From NCBI GenBank assembly GCA_003567725.1, contig PWYU01000080.1:1-46949 (forward strand): a DNA stretch of 46,949 bases, in the 5' to 3' direction. Made by a program: the position numbers and the translations under genes. The notes below the pieces were generated by a model. That model did not search any database, had not been told where the DNA came from, and was given only the letters and a program-made list of their open reading frames with translations. Numbering within the stretch: position 1 is the first letter of the stretch; each line of letters begins with the position of its first letter. The DNA is from Syntrophomonadaceae bacterium. Lineage in GTDB: Bacteria > Bacillota > Dethiobacteria > DTU022. Of this stretch, positions 34,157 through 43,085 are shown piece after piece.

Positions 34157-35459
34157 AGTCATAACCATACTCCTTTTTGCCTCCTTGCTAATCCTTTTAG
34201 CCCTTAAAGTGCCGGTTGCTATGGCGCTTGGAGGGATTACCGTGGTATTTACTTATTTTTTGTGGGGGCCGCAGGGACTTGCCAATATCCCCTTAGTAGT
34301 CTTCAGGCAGGTTAGCCCGACTTTACTGGCCCTGCCTCTCTTTTTATTGATGGCCAGCGTTTTAGAGAGATCAGGTATTGCCGACGCCCTGTATGAAGCT
34401 ATTTACCGGTGGACCAGTTTTCTCGCCGGCGGTTTGGCCATGGGGACCGTAATGATCAGCACTATTTTTGCTGCAATGTCCGGCGTTAGCGGAGCGGCGA
34501 CAGTTTCGATGGGTTTAATAGCGATCCCTTCTATGCTTAAAAGAAATTACAGCAAATTTCTTGCTACGGGATCGGTTGCTGCCGGAGGGGTGCTGGGCAT
34601 CGTAATACCCCCCAGCGTTATTATGATTATTTATGCTTCTATTACCAAGCAATCTGTGGGGCAAATGTTTTTTGGCGGCATTGTTCCCGGCTTAGTCATA
34701 GCAGCAATGCATATCGGCTATATCTATATAGCCTGTCGCCGTAATCCAAGCCTGGGACCGCCCATTCCGGTTGAAGAAAGAGTTGACATGAAAGAAAGGA
34801 TTGCATCTTTAAAATACCTTATTCTTCCCGCAATCCTAATCTTTACAGTCCTTGGTTCGATATACACGGGAATTGCAACTCCTTCCGAAGCGGCAGGAAT
34901 TGGTGCTTTTGGCGCTTTTATCTGTGCTGCAGTTAATAAAAGATTTAACTGGGATTTAATCAATCACACTATTAGAAGCACGCTCGCTATTACCTGTATG
35001 GTAATGTGGATTGTAGCCGCAGCCAGTGCTTTTAATGCCACTTATATTGCGCTTGGAGGAAGAGATTTGGTCGTCGGGCTGGTAGACGATCTGGAAGTAA
35101 ATAAGTGGCTTATTATTTTGGCCATGCACATCTTTCTTTTCATAGCGGGTATGATCATGGATGATTATGCAGTGGTTATGCTTGCCGCGCCTATTTTTGC
35201 ACCGATTGCGGTAGCCCTTGGTTTTCATCCTATCTGGTTTGGAGTATCATTTATCCTTAACAAACAAATGGCTTACTTAACTCCTCCATATGGGTTTAAC
35301 CTGTTTTATTTGAAAGGGATTGTGCCCAAAGAAATATCAATGGGTGATATATATCGGTCTATAGTGCCTTTTGTTATCATACAGGCTCTGGGACTGCTTT
35401 TAATTATGTTTTTCCCGCAGCTGGTTACCTGGCTGCCTGATATGATGAGAATGAGATAA
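34146..35459 (+). CDS. dctM: TRAP transporter large permease DctM (system 1)
   Basis: This is a 437-residue large membrane subunit with about twelve hydrophobic segments. DctM signatures include AMSGVSGAATVSMGLIAIPSML, GGVLGIVIPPSVIMIIYA (re-entrant hairpin) and the conserved end IYRSIVPFVIIQALGLLLIM. The start is ATG 34146, with AGAGGAGG 10 bases upstream; the frame continues to 34101 without support. It completes the first TRAP operon. Confidence 0.93.
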   Translation: MSIEVITILLFASLLILLALKVPVAMALGGITVVFTYFLWGPQGLANIPLVVFRQVSPTLLALPLFLLMASVLERSGIADALYEAIYRWTSFLAGGLAMGTVMISTIFAAMSGVSGAATVSMGLIAIPSMLKRNYSKFLATGSVAAGGVLGIVIPPSVIMIIYASITKQSVGQMFFGGIVPGLVIAAMHIGYIYIACRRNPSLGPPIPVEERVDMKERIASLKYLILPAILIFTVLGSIYTGIATPSEAAGIGAFGAFICAAVNKRFNWDLINHTIRSTLAITCMVMWIVAAASAFNATYIALGGRDLVVGLVDDLEVNKWLIILAMHIFLFIAGMIMDDYAVVMLAAPIFAPIAVALGFHPIWFGVSFILNKQMAYLTPPYGFNLFYLKGIVPKEISMGDIYRSIVPFVIIQALGLLLIMFFPQLVTWLPDMMRMR

Positions 35460-35564
35460 AAAGTATCTTTAATTGATAATAAAGCCAGTTAAGCTTGAAC
35501 AGCCTATTTTTTTACTTTTGTATTGCGCTTAACGGGTTGCTTATAAAAAGCTGTCTGGTTTAAA

Positions 35565-35604
35565 AAGATAGGGTTACCGGTAATATAACCGGTAACCCTA
35601 TCTT
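35565..35604 (-). terminator. Strong terminator between convergent operons
   Basis: A perfect 17-bp stem, AAGATAGGGTTACCGGT and its complement (35565-35581, 35588-35604), surrounds a six-base loop. Read on the minus strand it ends in CTTTTTA, so it terminates the lysine-dehydrogenase-like gene. It may also stop transcripts from dctM. Confidence 0.8.
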
Positions 35605-35613
35605 CAATAGTTG

Positions 35614-35701
35614 CTTGACCAATTTATACCTGGTCAAGATAGATTTTGTAAATCTTGGCAGTCGATTTTCGCAAGTGCGTTCATTTTGACGGACTGCCAA
35701 G
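35614..35701. repeat. Two further inverted repeats between the operons
   Basis: CTTGACCA/TGGTCAAG (35614-35621, 35631-35638) is followed by a perfect 10-bp repeat CTTGGCAGTC/GACTGCCAAG (35654-35663, 35692-35701) with a 28-base interior. Neither has a T run, and their role is unknown. Confidence 0.5.
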
Positions 35702-35804
35702 CACTGAAAGACTTGTTTGGTGATTTGAAAAGGTCGATGTCCTAAGGGCCCACCATCCCAATCATGCGTTAATAATCTAGCCTGGTTTAACTCTTCATTA
35801 CGTT

Positions 35805-36983
35805 TTATAGTTCTTTGATGATAATGTTTCTTTTCCTGTATTCTTCGATCATTTGTTCGAATAATACAGGGTCGCCACCGATTTGTTCAGGCATTACAAT
35901 TCCAGGTTTTTTAAATTCGCCCTTGTTAATCATGTCAACCAAAATGGAGCCGGTAAACCCGGTCGTCCGTGCCATGCTCAATATGCCGGTTTCCAGATCC
36001 TTGTAATCCACCAGTTCAAAAGAAAAGGTAGTATCATTACCATTTAATACGCCGCATGAATTAATTTTTACCAGGGTCATATCCCGCTGATCCGCTTCCA
36101 GTTTTAACATCGGTTCCAGCAGGGCGGTTAAAAATTTACGAGGAACTACTGCACTGCCCCCGCAAAGAACTGGCTCATCCTTTAGAAAGCCGCATTCCTT
36201 GAAAGTTATAATTTTTTCATAATGCCCGGGCCAGCGAATGGTTTTACCATAAGCATTCTTAACTCCTTTCATCACCGGGTGTTTGTAGGCATGGAGCATT
36301 GTTCCCAGACATTCAGTATAAGCAACTTCAAAAATCCCCAACCCTTCAAATTCAAGCGTTTCTATCCCGCTTATAGCTTCAATTGTAGTCGGAGTCCCAT
36401 CTTTTATGATCCAGCAAGATCCGGTAAACTGAGCCCATACACCCTCGATGCTCCATACAGTTTTATAAAAAAGAGGCGGTTCGGGTATTTCCGGGTTGCC
36501 CCCGTCGTAAACTTCAACTGTATGGGCAGAGTCCAATTTGCTTACTCCATATGCCGCCAGCATATTGGTTATCCCGGGAGCCAATCCACAGCTTGGAATA
36601 ATAACTGATCCAGCCTCTTTTGCTTTTTTGTCATATTCTTCAAACCTGTCATCAAATTCTTTGTTGTGATAGAGGCCAAAATCGACAAAATTGATACCGC
36701 ATTTAATAGCCGCATTTAAAGGAGGTATAGTTATTTGCCAGGGTACTGAACATACAATGGTTTCGGCATTTTCATTTTGAATTAGCTGCGCTACTGCTTG
36801 TTCTTTGCTGCAGTCGACAATAGCTGTTTTACATTTAGGTGAATTAATCCACCTGGCTACCCGTTTTAATTCGTTTTCATTAAGGTCGGCCAATATAATT
36901 TTCTCAACGCTATCGTTTTTAGCCAGATCAAAAGCAACCGCTTTCCCTTGCGCTCCACTGCCACCTAAAATAATTACTTTCAA
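35805..36983 (-). CDS. Saccharopine dehydrogenase family, lysine 6-dehydrogenase-like
   Basis: This is a 392-residue NAD(P)-dependent enzyme with a Rossmann domain opening KVIILGGSGAQGKAVAFDLA. The middle and C-terminal parts resemble lysine 6-dehydrogenase: IIPSCGLAPGITNMLAAYG, GGNPEIPEPPLFYKTVWSIEG and RWPGHYEKI. That enzyme oxidatively deaminates the side-chain amine of lysine to allysine (cyclising to piperideine carboxylate). Saccharopine or carboxynorspermidine dehydrogenases are more distant options. The start is TTG 36983, with GAGGAG 8 bases upstream. It is the last gene of the minus-strand cluster with AOR and aminotransferase, consistent with an aldehyde-generating step. Confidence 0.75.
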   Translation of the reverse strand: MKVIILGGSGAQGKAVAFDLAKNDSVEKIILADLNENELKRVARWINSPKCKTAIVDCSKEQAVAQLIQNENAETIVCSVPWQITIPPLNAAIKCGINFVDFGLYHNKEFDDRFEEYDKKAKEAGSVIIPSCGLAPGITNMLAAYGVSKLDSAHTVEVYDGGNPEIPEPPLFYKTVWSIEGVWAQFTGSCWIIKDGTPTTIEAISGIETLEFEGLGIFEVAYTECLGTMLHAYKHPVMKGVKNAYGKTIRWPGHYEKIITFKECGFLKDEPVLCGGSAVVPRKFLTALLEPMLKLEADQRDMTLVKINSCGVLNGNDTTFSFELVDYKDLETGILSMARTTGFTGSILVDMINKGEFKKPGIVMPEQIGGDPVLFEQMIEEYRKRNIIIKEL

Positions 36984-37252
36984 ATCATCTTCTCCTCATT
37001 GATTATTTGGTTTCAAACCTTTTTGTGAGAACTATATTCTTGAGCTGCCCAGGTAAAAAGGCAACACAATTATATGAAACTGCTGTCTCAATTCAGCCCT
37101 TTTTAGTAGTTTTTGCCTGTTGAAGAAAACTGTGCTTGCTTCAGCTTTCTTCAGCAGGCTTTACTGTATCATGGCCGCATAGGCCTTGTAGTTACAAACT
37201 GTTTCTATCATCTTGAATAAGTTTAGGCGCCAAATTATAACAGAGTTTAATT

Positions 37253-37486
37253 TTATCCTCCGGCCACTTTTGGGTTTACGGTTACTTCTTCCCCGTCTTC
37301 TAGTGTTGTTTCCAGGTTTTTCTTTTCCCCGTTTATTAAAATAAAAGATACAGCCGATAGCGGAATGTTAAGCTGTTCTAAAGTGTCTCGCGCGGTGCTA
37401 TTAGCGCGTTCTAAATGAATTTCAAAAACATGAGCATCTTTTCCATATTTTTTAAGAGGTCCCCTTAAAAGCATTTTAACTTTCAT
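37253..37486 (-). CDS. MoaD/ThiS-like sulfur-carrier protein
   Basis: This is a 77-residue beta-grasp protein ending in Gly-Gly (KVAGG), the C-terminus that MoaD/ThiS proteins need for adenylation and thiocarboxylation. NGEKKNLETTLEDGEEVTVNP matches the family's typical strand-loop-strand before the tail (LEDGEEVTVNP). MoaD donates sulfur to form the dithiolene of molybdopterin. AOR, encoded in the same cluster, requires a tungsten-bis-molybdopterin cofactor, so a dedicated carrier is plausible. AAGGAG lies 8 bases before the ATG. Confidence 0.8.
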   Translation of the reverse strand: MKVKMLLRGPLKKYGKDAHVFEIHLERANSTARDTLEQLNIPLSAVSFILINGEKKNLETTLEDGEEVTVNPKVAGG

Positions 37487-37609
37487 CTCCGGATCTCCTT
37501 CTTATGCTGATTGTTTAATGCTTTGAATACATATTAAATGATCTTTAAATTAATGGAAACCCCAACCTGGTCATGTTAAATATGATGGAATGCATAACTA
37601 TTTAACTTC

Positions 37610-38923
37610 TTAATCAAATAAAAGGTTGGGTAACCATAGCACTATCTGAGGATAGAGCATAATTAGCAATAACCCAATCCCTTGAATAATCAGGAAAGGG
37701 ATAATGGAACGATAAATGTCTCCCATAGTTATATCGGGTGGTGCCACAGATTTCATAAGAAACAGGCAGTAGCCAAAAGGCGGTGTAAGATAAGCCATTT
37801 GCATATTAACCAGGTAAAGGACACCAAACCATACTGGATCAAAACCCAACTCCTGGATGATGGGAATGTAAATGGGCATAGTAATAAATAGAATAGCTGT
37901 ATCGTCCAAACATGTCCCCATAATGAAAAAACTGAGCTGCATTAATAAAAGAATGCCTATTGGTTCCAGGGGCAGATTGAGAACCACTGCTTCTACTATA
38001 GTTTTTGCTCCAAGCAGGTTGTAAAGCCTGCCGAAAGTAAGAGCGGACATAAAGATCCACATGGTCATACTGGTAAGCTTTAATGTGGTCATGAGGGCTT
38101 CGTTGATAACTTGCCATTTAAGCCGCCTTTTAATGAAAACTGCCACCAAGCTGGCCATGGCGCCGATTGCTGAAGCCTCGACCGGGGTAACTATTCTGAG
38201 CAAAATTGTTCCGATTACTGCAGCAATGATACCGGCGGGTAGAACCAGGTGGCTAAGCGATTTCAACTTTTCCTGCATACTGGGCCTTTCTTCTTTGGGA
38301 ACAGGGGGAGCTAAATGCGGCTGAAGTTTACATCTAACAATTATATAAATAACAAACATAACAAATAGTAACAGGCCTGGTAGTACGCCTCCGGCAAACA
38401 ACCTGCCAATCGATTCCCTGGCGATAATGGCATAGAGGATCGCAATGATGCTCGGTGGTATGAGAAAGCCCAAAGCTGCCCCGGCCTGGATGCACCCTGT
38501 GGCTAAAGTCTTAGAATAGCCACGCTTGCGCATCAAGGGTAGGGCAATGGTCCCCATACAAAGGGTGGCAGTAGTCTCAGAGCCCTCTATAGCTGCGATC
38601 AAGGTGCTGGTTCCTACCGTAGCGCAGGCCAGTCCTCCCGGTACCGGAGTTAACCAGTTGTGAAAGGTGGTATAGACATCATCAGCTATGTGTGAGTAGT
38701 AAAGCATCATACCCATAAAAACAAACATTGGGACAGCCATTAAAGCTTCGTAACCCATGATGCTTTCGGTTCCATGCAGTGCCAGGGGGAAAACCCTTGG
38801 CCCGTACAGAAAAAGGCCGACTATCATACACCAACCTCCCAGGGCGAAAGTTATCGGTAAGCCGGTAAGCAAAACGAGCAGCATTCCACCAAAAAGGAGG
38901 ATAGTGATCTCGATAATACTCAT
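37610..38923 (-). CDS. dctM: TRAP transporter large permease DctM (system 2)
   Basis: This is a 437-residue DctM of the same size as in system 1 but clearly diverged. Features are IEGSETTATLCMGTIALPLM, GAALGFLIPPSIIAILYAI and the terminal IYRSIIPFLIIQGIGLLLIM. About twelve membrane segments are expected. Its ATG overlaps the dctQ stop by four bases (ATGA), showing coupled translation. The MoaD-like gene follows after 123 bases on the same strand. Confidence 0.93.
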   Translation of the reverse strand: MSIIEITILLFGGMLLVLLTGLPITFALGGWCMIVGLFLYGPRVFPLALHGTESIMGYEALMAVPMFVFMGMMLYYSHIADDVYTTFHNWLTPVPGGLACATVGTSTLIAAIEGSETTATLCMGTIALPLMRKRGYSKTLATGCIQAGAALGFLIPPSIIAILYAIIARESIGRLFAGGVLPGLLLFVMFVIYIIVRCKLQPHLAPPVPKEERPSMQEKLKSLSHLVLPAGIIAAVIGTILLRIVTPVEASAIGAMASLVAVFIKRRLKWQVINEALMTTLKLTSMTMWIFMSALTFGRLYNLLGAKTIVEAVVLNLPLEPIGILLLMQLSFFIMGTCLDDTAILFITMPIYIPIIQELGFDPVWFGVLYLVNMQMAYLTPPFGYCLFLMKSVAPPDITMGDIYRSIIPFLIIQGIGLLLIMLYPQIVLWLPNLLFD

Positions 38924-39459
38924 TCTAGTTCCCTCCCCGTGATGGCTAAATATAGATTACGGCTAAAATTAGAAAAACCTGCCAGTATAATGAGGCTGAA
39001 AGATACAGGTACAATCAACCTTAATGGCCAGACAAGAGGCCTCCACAATCCGCTAAAACGTGCCTCTCTTATGTAGCTTAACCAGAACCAGTCCCATCCA
39101 TATATCAATATCAGGCCGCAATAAAAAAAGAAAAGAAGATAAGTAAAAGAGTTCATGATCGCTTTTTTCCTGGGAGTAAGGCGCTGGTAGAGAACATCCA
39201 TACGGACGTGAGCATCTTGCAGCAGAACATAGCCCCCGACCAGCATCCAGTAGGGAACGAAAAGCTTTCCCGTTAATGGCAAGGCCCAGGTAGAAGGGCT
39301 GCCGACAAAATATCTCATCACCACATGATAGATCAAAAGACAGATCATTACTATATTAAGCCAGGTAATAACTCTGGCAATGTACTCGTTTGCCTTTTCA
39401 ATACCCCGAAGGATTGGAGAGAGCTTACTAATAGCTCCTCCGATAATTTCAACTACCAT
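38920..39459 (-). CDS. dctQ: TRAP transporter small permease DctQ (system 2)
   Basis: This is a 179-residue four-span membrane protein with the DctQ motif YHVVMRYFVGSPSTWALPLTGKLFVP (split as YHVVMRYFVGSPSTWAL and PLTGKLFVP). Its ATG at 39459 has AGGAGG 8 bases upstream. It lies between dctP, after a 252-base gap holding a stem-loop, and dctM, with a 4-base overlap. Confidence 0.92.
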   Translation of the reverse strand: MVVEIIGGAISKLSPILRGIEKANEYIARVITWLNIVMICLLIYHVVMRYFVGSPSTWALPLTGKLFVPYWMLVGGYVLLQDAHVRMDVLYQRLTPRKKAIMNSFTYLLFFFYCGLILIYGWDWFWLSYIREARFSGLWRPLVWPLRLIVPVSFSLIILAGFSNFSRNLYLAITGRELE

Positions 39460-39666
39460 ATTAATATCCTCCTAAACCTAAACTGTAATTTATAGCATTT
39501 TATGTCCCCTTTACGGACTGTCGTCCCCTTTTATTTTTCTTACTCAAGGTAACACAGGTTTCTTTATCAGCCTGCACCTGTAATCTAAAAATCAATAATT
39601 ATCTTACCAGGTTAAGACAAGGGGTAAAACTTGTTATATTTAATCAATAAAAGATTACCATGAGGC

Positions 39667-39697
39667 GGGGGTGATAAAAAATACCCTGATCACCCCC
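39667..39697 (-). promoter_or_regulatory. dctP-dctQ intergenic stem-loop (system 2)
   Basis: A perfect 9-bp stem GGGGGTGAT/ATCACCCCC with a 13-base loop begins 15 bases after the dctP stop. It occupies the same place as the G-rich stem-loop of system 1 and lacks a T run on the minus strand. Confidence 0.6.
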
Positions 39698-39711
39698 ACC
39701 CGATCACCTTT

Positions 39712-40809
39712 TTATATCCGCCCGAAATCTTCTAACGCCTTCATTACTGCGTTATATATCTCCTGGGTTCGGGGGGTCAAGGGCGCAAATTCGTTTTCAA
39801 GCCATACTAAGGACTCATTAAACATCAGCTCTACATCTTCATCGGGTAAGTCAACTATCTCAATTCCTGCTTCCTCCATGATACGCATAGATTCTGCTTC
39901 GTGAAAACCATAGTAGCTTCTCATCCATATGGTATTGGCATGAACAGCCTCCATCAGTATGTGCTGTAGATCTTCAGGTAAGTCATTCCAAACATCAGGG
40001 TTTATGCAGTAAAAAGGAATAAAGGCGGTTATGAAATAGGGCCGCACAAAAGCACCTTCTCCCGCTACTCCTCCACTTATTGCTGCAGAGTGGAGATCCA
40101 TGTCTACCATGGCCTTTGCTCCACCCCATTCAAGCCCATCAAGGATACCCATGTTTAAATTGTACCAGAGGTCTTCAGCGTCATAATAGACAGCTGATGC
40201 ATCTGCCTGATCCCGCAATACATCCGCAAGAGGGGGATCGATATTAATCGTCATTCCGGCCATATCGTCTATACTTCTAACCGGGCTGCTAAAAAGCAGG
40301 GCCCCCAGGTCATCAACTTGAAAGTCCAGCAGCACGACATCAAACTTTTCCTCTACTGCTTCTCCGAGCAGGTCGGCAACGCCGTAATGCCATAAAGCTG
40401 CCATCACTTCATCCACATCTCTCCACAAAAAGGGTACATATTCGATATAACCTTCATCAAGCACATCCAAATGAAACTGAGGGTGCGTATGGCCCATATC
40501 GATTATTCCGGAAGATACAGCATCGGGTATCTCGCCCGTAGCCACCAGTTCGCCATCGGAGAAAACCTCAATTTCAATTCGACCATCACTCATATTTCCA
40601 ACAATCCGAGCATAGTGCTCGAAGAAATGGTTTTCGGCAGCTCCCCAGGAATGTTGAAGTTTCAATACATATTCTGCATCTGCTGGGGCGGCAACATCTT
40701 CTCCATTCAGATCTTCTGCCATTTCTTCATCTGCACATCCAGGAAGAATTAAAACCGCTAAAAGAGCAGCAATTAATCCTACACTAATAAGCCATTTATT
40801 ATATTTCAT
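39712..40809 (-). CDS. dctP: TRAP transporter solute-binding lipoprotein DctP (system 2)
   Basis: This is a 365-residue DctP receptor with lipobox LPGC (Cys25) and a short acidic linker. The domain is full length. In the ligand-site motif DDMAGMTINIDPP, residue 189 is Asn where TRAP receptors normally have the carboxylate-binding Arg (system 1 has MIVRATG). This suggests a ligand that is not a simple carboxylate, perhaps an amine or zwitterion, which would fit the aminotransferase-AOR genes upstream. The start is ATG 40809, preceded by GGAGGAG about 11 bases away; the frame runs to 40872 without a ribosome site. Confidence 0.9.
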   Translation of the reverse strand: MKYNKWLISVGLIAALLAVLILPGCADEEMAEDLNGEDVAAPADAEYVLKLQHSWGAAENHFFEHYARIVGNMSDGRIEIEVFSDGELVATGEIPDAVSSGIIDMGHTHPQFHLDVLDEGYIEYVPFLWRDVDEVMAALWHYGVADLLGEAVEEKFDVVLLDFQVDDLGALLFSSPVRSIDDMAGMTINIDPPLADVLRDQADASAVYYDAEDLWYNLNMGILDGLEWGGAKAMVDMDLHSAAISGGVAGEGAFVRPYFITAFIPFYCINPDVWNDLPEDLQHILMEAVHANTIWMRSYYGFHEAESMRIMEEAGIEIVDLPDEDVELMFNESLVWLENEFAPLTPRTQEIYNAVMKALEDFGRI

Positions 40810-41327
40810 AGTTTTTTTACTCCTCCTCTTTATAATAATTTTTAGTGTTTCAAAATAATCAATCTTAATCAAGCTATTCTCTCATAAAAACCACCTCCCT
40901 CGTTTTCCTGTTTCAGTTTGAAATTAGGGTATTTGCATAATTATACTTTATCATTATTATATTTGGTAGATTAATTTGTTAATTTTATATGATGATAATT
41001 TTACCAAGATACTTAAAATTTAAATACCTAACTTTAATAAATTAAGAAGGGTTATAACGCTTGTTATAGCTTTAATATTTCCTTCTAATCATGGTTTGTA
41101 CAGCAAAATATCAAAGTTTAAAGATCTGCTTTTAATTCTATTATAGGTAATATCAAAATTATTGGTTAGGCAGTTAAGTGTTCTTTACAGCGCTAAACCA
41201 AACAGGCAGTTTAAAGAAACTGGATATATATTGGTTGAGACTTGAGAAAGCTTATACCAGGCAGGGCACTGTTTTTGTATCGGCAGCGCCCTGCCCTTTT
41301 TCTATTTTTCTTATTGGCTAACTTTTG
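40810..41327. other. AOR-dctP intergenic region with stem-loop
   Basis: These 518 bases have no supported gene. GGCAGGGC (41260-41267) and GCCCTGCC (41288-41295) pair; a T run follows only on the plus strand, though the stem may also mark the 3' end of the aor message. On the minus strand TTAACA and TATAAT (40982-40956) have a 15-base spacer and could be a weak dctP promoter. TTATAAC/GTTATA arms lie at about 41052-41069. No -24/-12 promoter was found here. Confidence 0.45.
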
Positions 41328-43085
41328 CTAAAGATTTAATTCTTGTTTTTTATTTTCGCTTATCTGCCCGTCTTGATCCCAACCTCTTATGCGGTAATAT
41401 TCGTGAAGCATTCTTTCATAATCTTCACGAGGCAGCACTTTACCGGCCGAAGGTCCGCTGGAGAGAGGATCTTTAAAAATTCGCTCCGGCAATGAATCAT
41501 CTTTTGCTGTAAATCCCTCTCTTTCGTTGAATAATCGGGCTAGGTTAGATACTCTTTCCCCAATTGTTTTTAAGTCATCGGCGTGCATTTTACAGCCGAG
41601 AGCTGCACTCAGGATTTCGGCCTGGGTTTCTCCGTCGTTATCCCAGAAATCGCAGAAGATGGCAGAAAACTTTGCAGAGTTGGCGTCCTGCATATCTTTT
41701 ACCATTTCTGCTTTGCCCTCAATCGTGTAAGGATCTCCAGCATCATCAAAAGTTTCAACGGCAATCGGCCAGGCTCTCATGTGGCAGGCGCCGCGATCCG
41801 AGGTGGCATAAGCCAGGCCCATTCCCCAGGAGCCCCGAGGCTCATAACCGGGGAACTCCAGCCCTTTAACCTGCATGGCGAACTCACTGCCACCGTATTT
41901 TTGTGCAAGGTCCCGCACTCCTTTTGCCAGTTCGGTTCCTATACCTTCCAGCCTGGCAATTTTGGCAGGGATTTTGAGATATTCTTCGACGCCTCCAAAC
42001 CTCAGTCCAAAATCGTGGATTCCTTTTTCCGTAAGTTCCATGGCAAATGCTGTTACATTTCCAGCAGAAATCGTATCAATCCCGTAATCATCACAAAGCC
42101 GGTTAAACTCAGCAATTGCCTCTAAATCGGCAATTCCGCAATTTGAGCCGCAAAGCGCAAGAGTTTCATACTCGGGGCCTTCCACTACACTTTTACCAGC
42201 CTTGATATAGTTGCCGCAGCCCAGGGGGCAGGCAAAACAGGCTTTTTTTGAGGTGCAAACTTTCTTTACCGCTTCTGTATCGATTGCCTTGTATTCCTCA
42301 AAAGCGCCATCTTGAAAATTGCGGGTTGGTAAAGTCCCTGTAGTTTGAGTTAGTTCCACAATCATGGGAGTACCGTCGCTATAAGTCCACATGTTGTCGT
42401 CACTCATAGTGTTTTCCCGGCGCAGTTTATTCATGGCCACTGTAAATTTGCGAATATCGGGAACATCTACTCCCCCTGATCCTTTTACTGAGATTGCCTT
42501 TAAATTCTTGCTGCCCATTACGGCTCCAATCCCGCCTCGACCGGCCTGCCGGTATAACTCGGAGTTTATGCAAGACATTGTTAAAAGGTTTTCTCCGGCC
42601 GGTCCAATAACCAGAACCCTGGTATCTTTATCCCTTTCTTTAATGAGATGTTCGGTTTCATGGGCCCCTTTGCCCCAAAGATAATTAGCGTTGCGCAATT
42701 CAACTTTATCGTCTTCGATGTATAAATAAACTGGAACACTGGCCTTTCCTTCAATAATGATTCCATCATAGCCGGCATATTTTATTTCTGCAGCAATAGC
42801 GCCTCCTATAGAGCAATCAAGAATTGTTCCGGTAGCCGGTGATTTTGAAGCTATAGCCAATTTTCCCGAATTGGGAGCATTCGTACCGGTTAAAGGCCCG
42901 GTCATCAAAATCAATTTATTTTCCGGTAACAAAGGATCAACTCCGGCTGTCAATTCTTCATAAAGGTATTTAATGCTCAGACCCTTTCCTCCCAAATAAT
43001 CACGGGCCCAAAGGGTATTTAGGTTTTCAGTCTGCGCTTTTCCCGTTGATAAATTAACTCTCAAAATCTTGTTGGTGTAAGCCAT
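41328..43085 (-). CDS. aor: Tungsten-type aldehyde:ferredoxin oxidoreductase
   Basis: This is a 585-residue AOR-family enzyme that oxidises aldehydes to carboxylic acids and passes electrons to ferredoxin. The N-terminal cofactor domain has YLGGKGLSIKYLYEEL, LTGTNAPNSGKLAIASKSP and GRGGIGAVMGSKNLKAI. The 4Fe-4S site begins CFACPLGC, with a further Cys in AIFCDFWDN. GYEPRGSWGMGLAYATSDRGACHMRA is the conserved pterin/active-site region (split as GYEPRGSWGMGLAYATS and DRGACHMRA). The tungsten pterin cofactor is inferred from the family. The ATG directly abuts the TAA of the aminotransferase-ferredoxin gene, with GAGGAGGTG upstream inside that gene, so the two are translated together. Confidence 0.93.
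   Translation of the reverse strand: MAYTNKILRVNLSTGKAQTENLNTLWARDYLGGKGLSIKYLYEELTAGVDPLLPENKLILMTGPLTGTNAPNSGKLAIASKSPATGTILDCSIGGAIAAEIKYAGYDGIIIEGKASVPVYLYIEDDKVELRNANYLWGKGAHETEHLIKERDKDTRVLVIGPAGENLLTMSCINSELYRQAGRGGIGAVMGSKNLKAISVKGSGGVDVPDIRKFTVAMNKLRRENTMSDDNMWTYSDGTPMIVELTQTTGTLPTRNFQDGAFEEYKAIDTEAVKKVCTSKKACFACPLGCGNYIKAGKSVVEGPEYETLALCGSNCGIADLEAIAEFNRLCDDYGIDTISAGNVTAFAMELTEKGIHDFGLRFGGVEEYLKIPAKIARLEGIGTELAKGVRDLAQKYGGSEFAMQVKGLEFPGYEPRGSWGMGLAYATSDRGACHMRAWPIAVETFDDAGDPYTIEGKAEMVKDMQDANSAKFSAIFCDFWDNDGETQAEILSAALGCKMHADDLKTIGERVSNLARLFNEREGFTAKDDSLPERIFKDPLSSGPSAGKVLPREDYERMLHEYYRIRGWDQDGQISENKKQELNL

Noticed and set aside
41260-41301. Stem-loop with T run considered as the terminator of aor
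   Set aside because: The T run lies on the plus strand while aor reads on the minus strand; reported only as a stem-loop.
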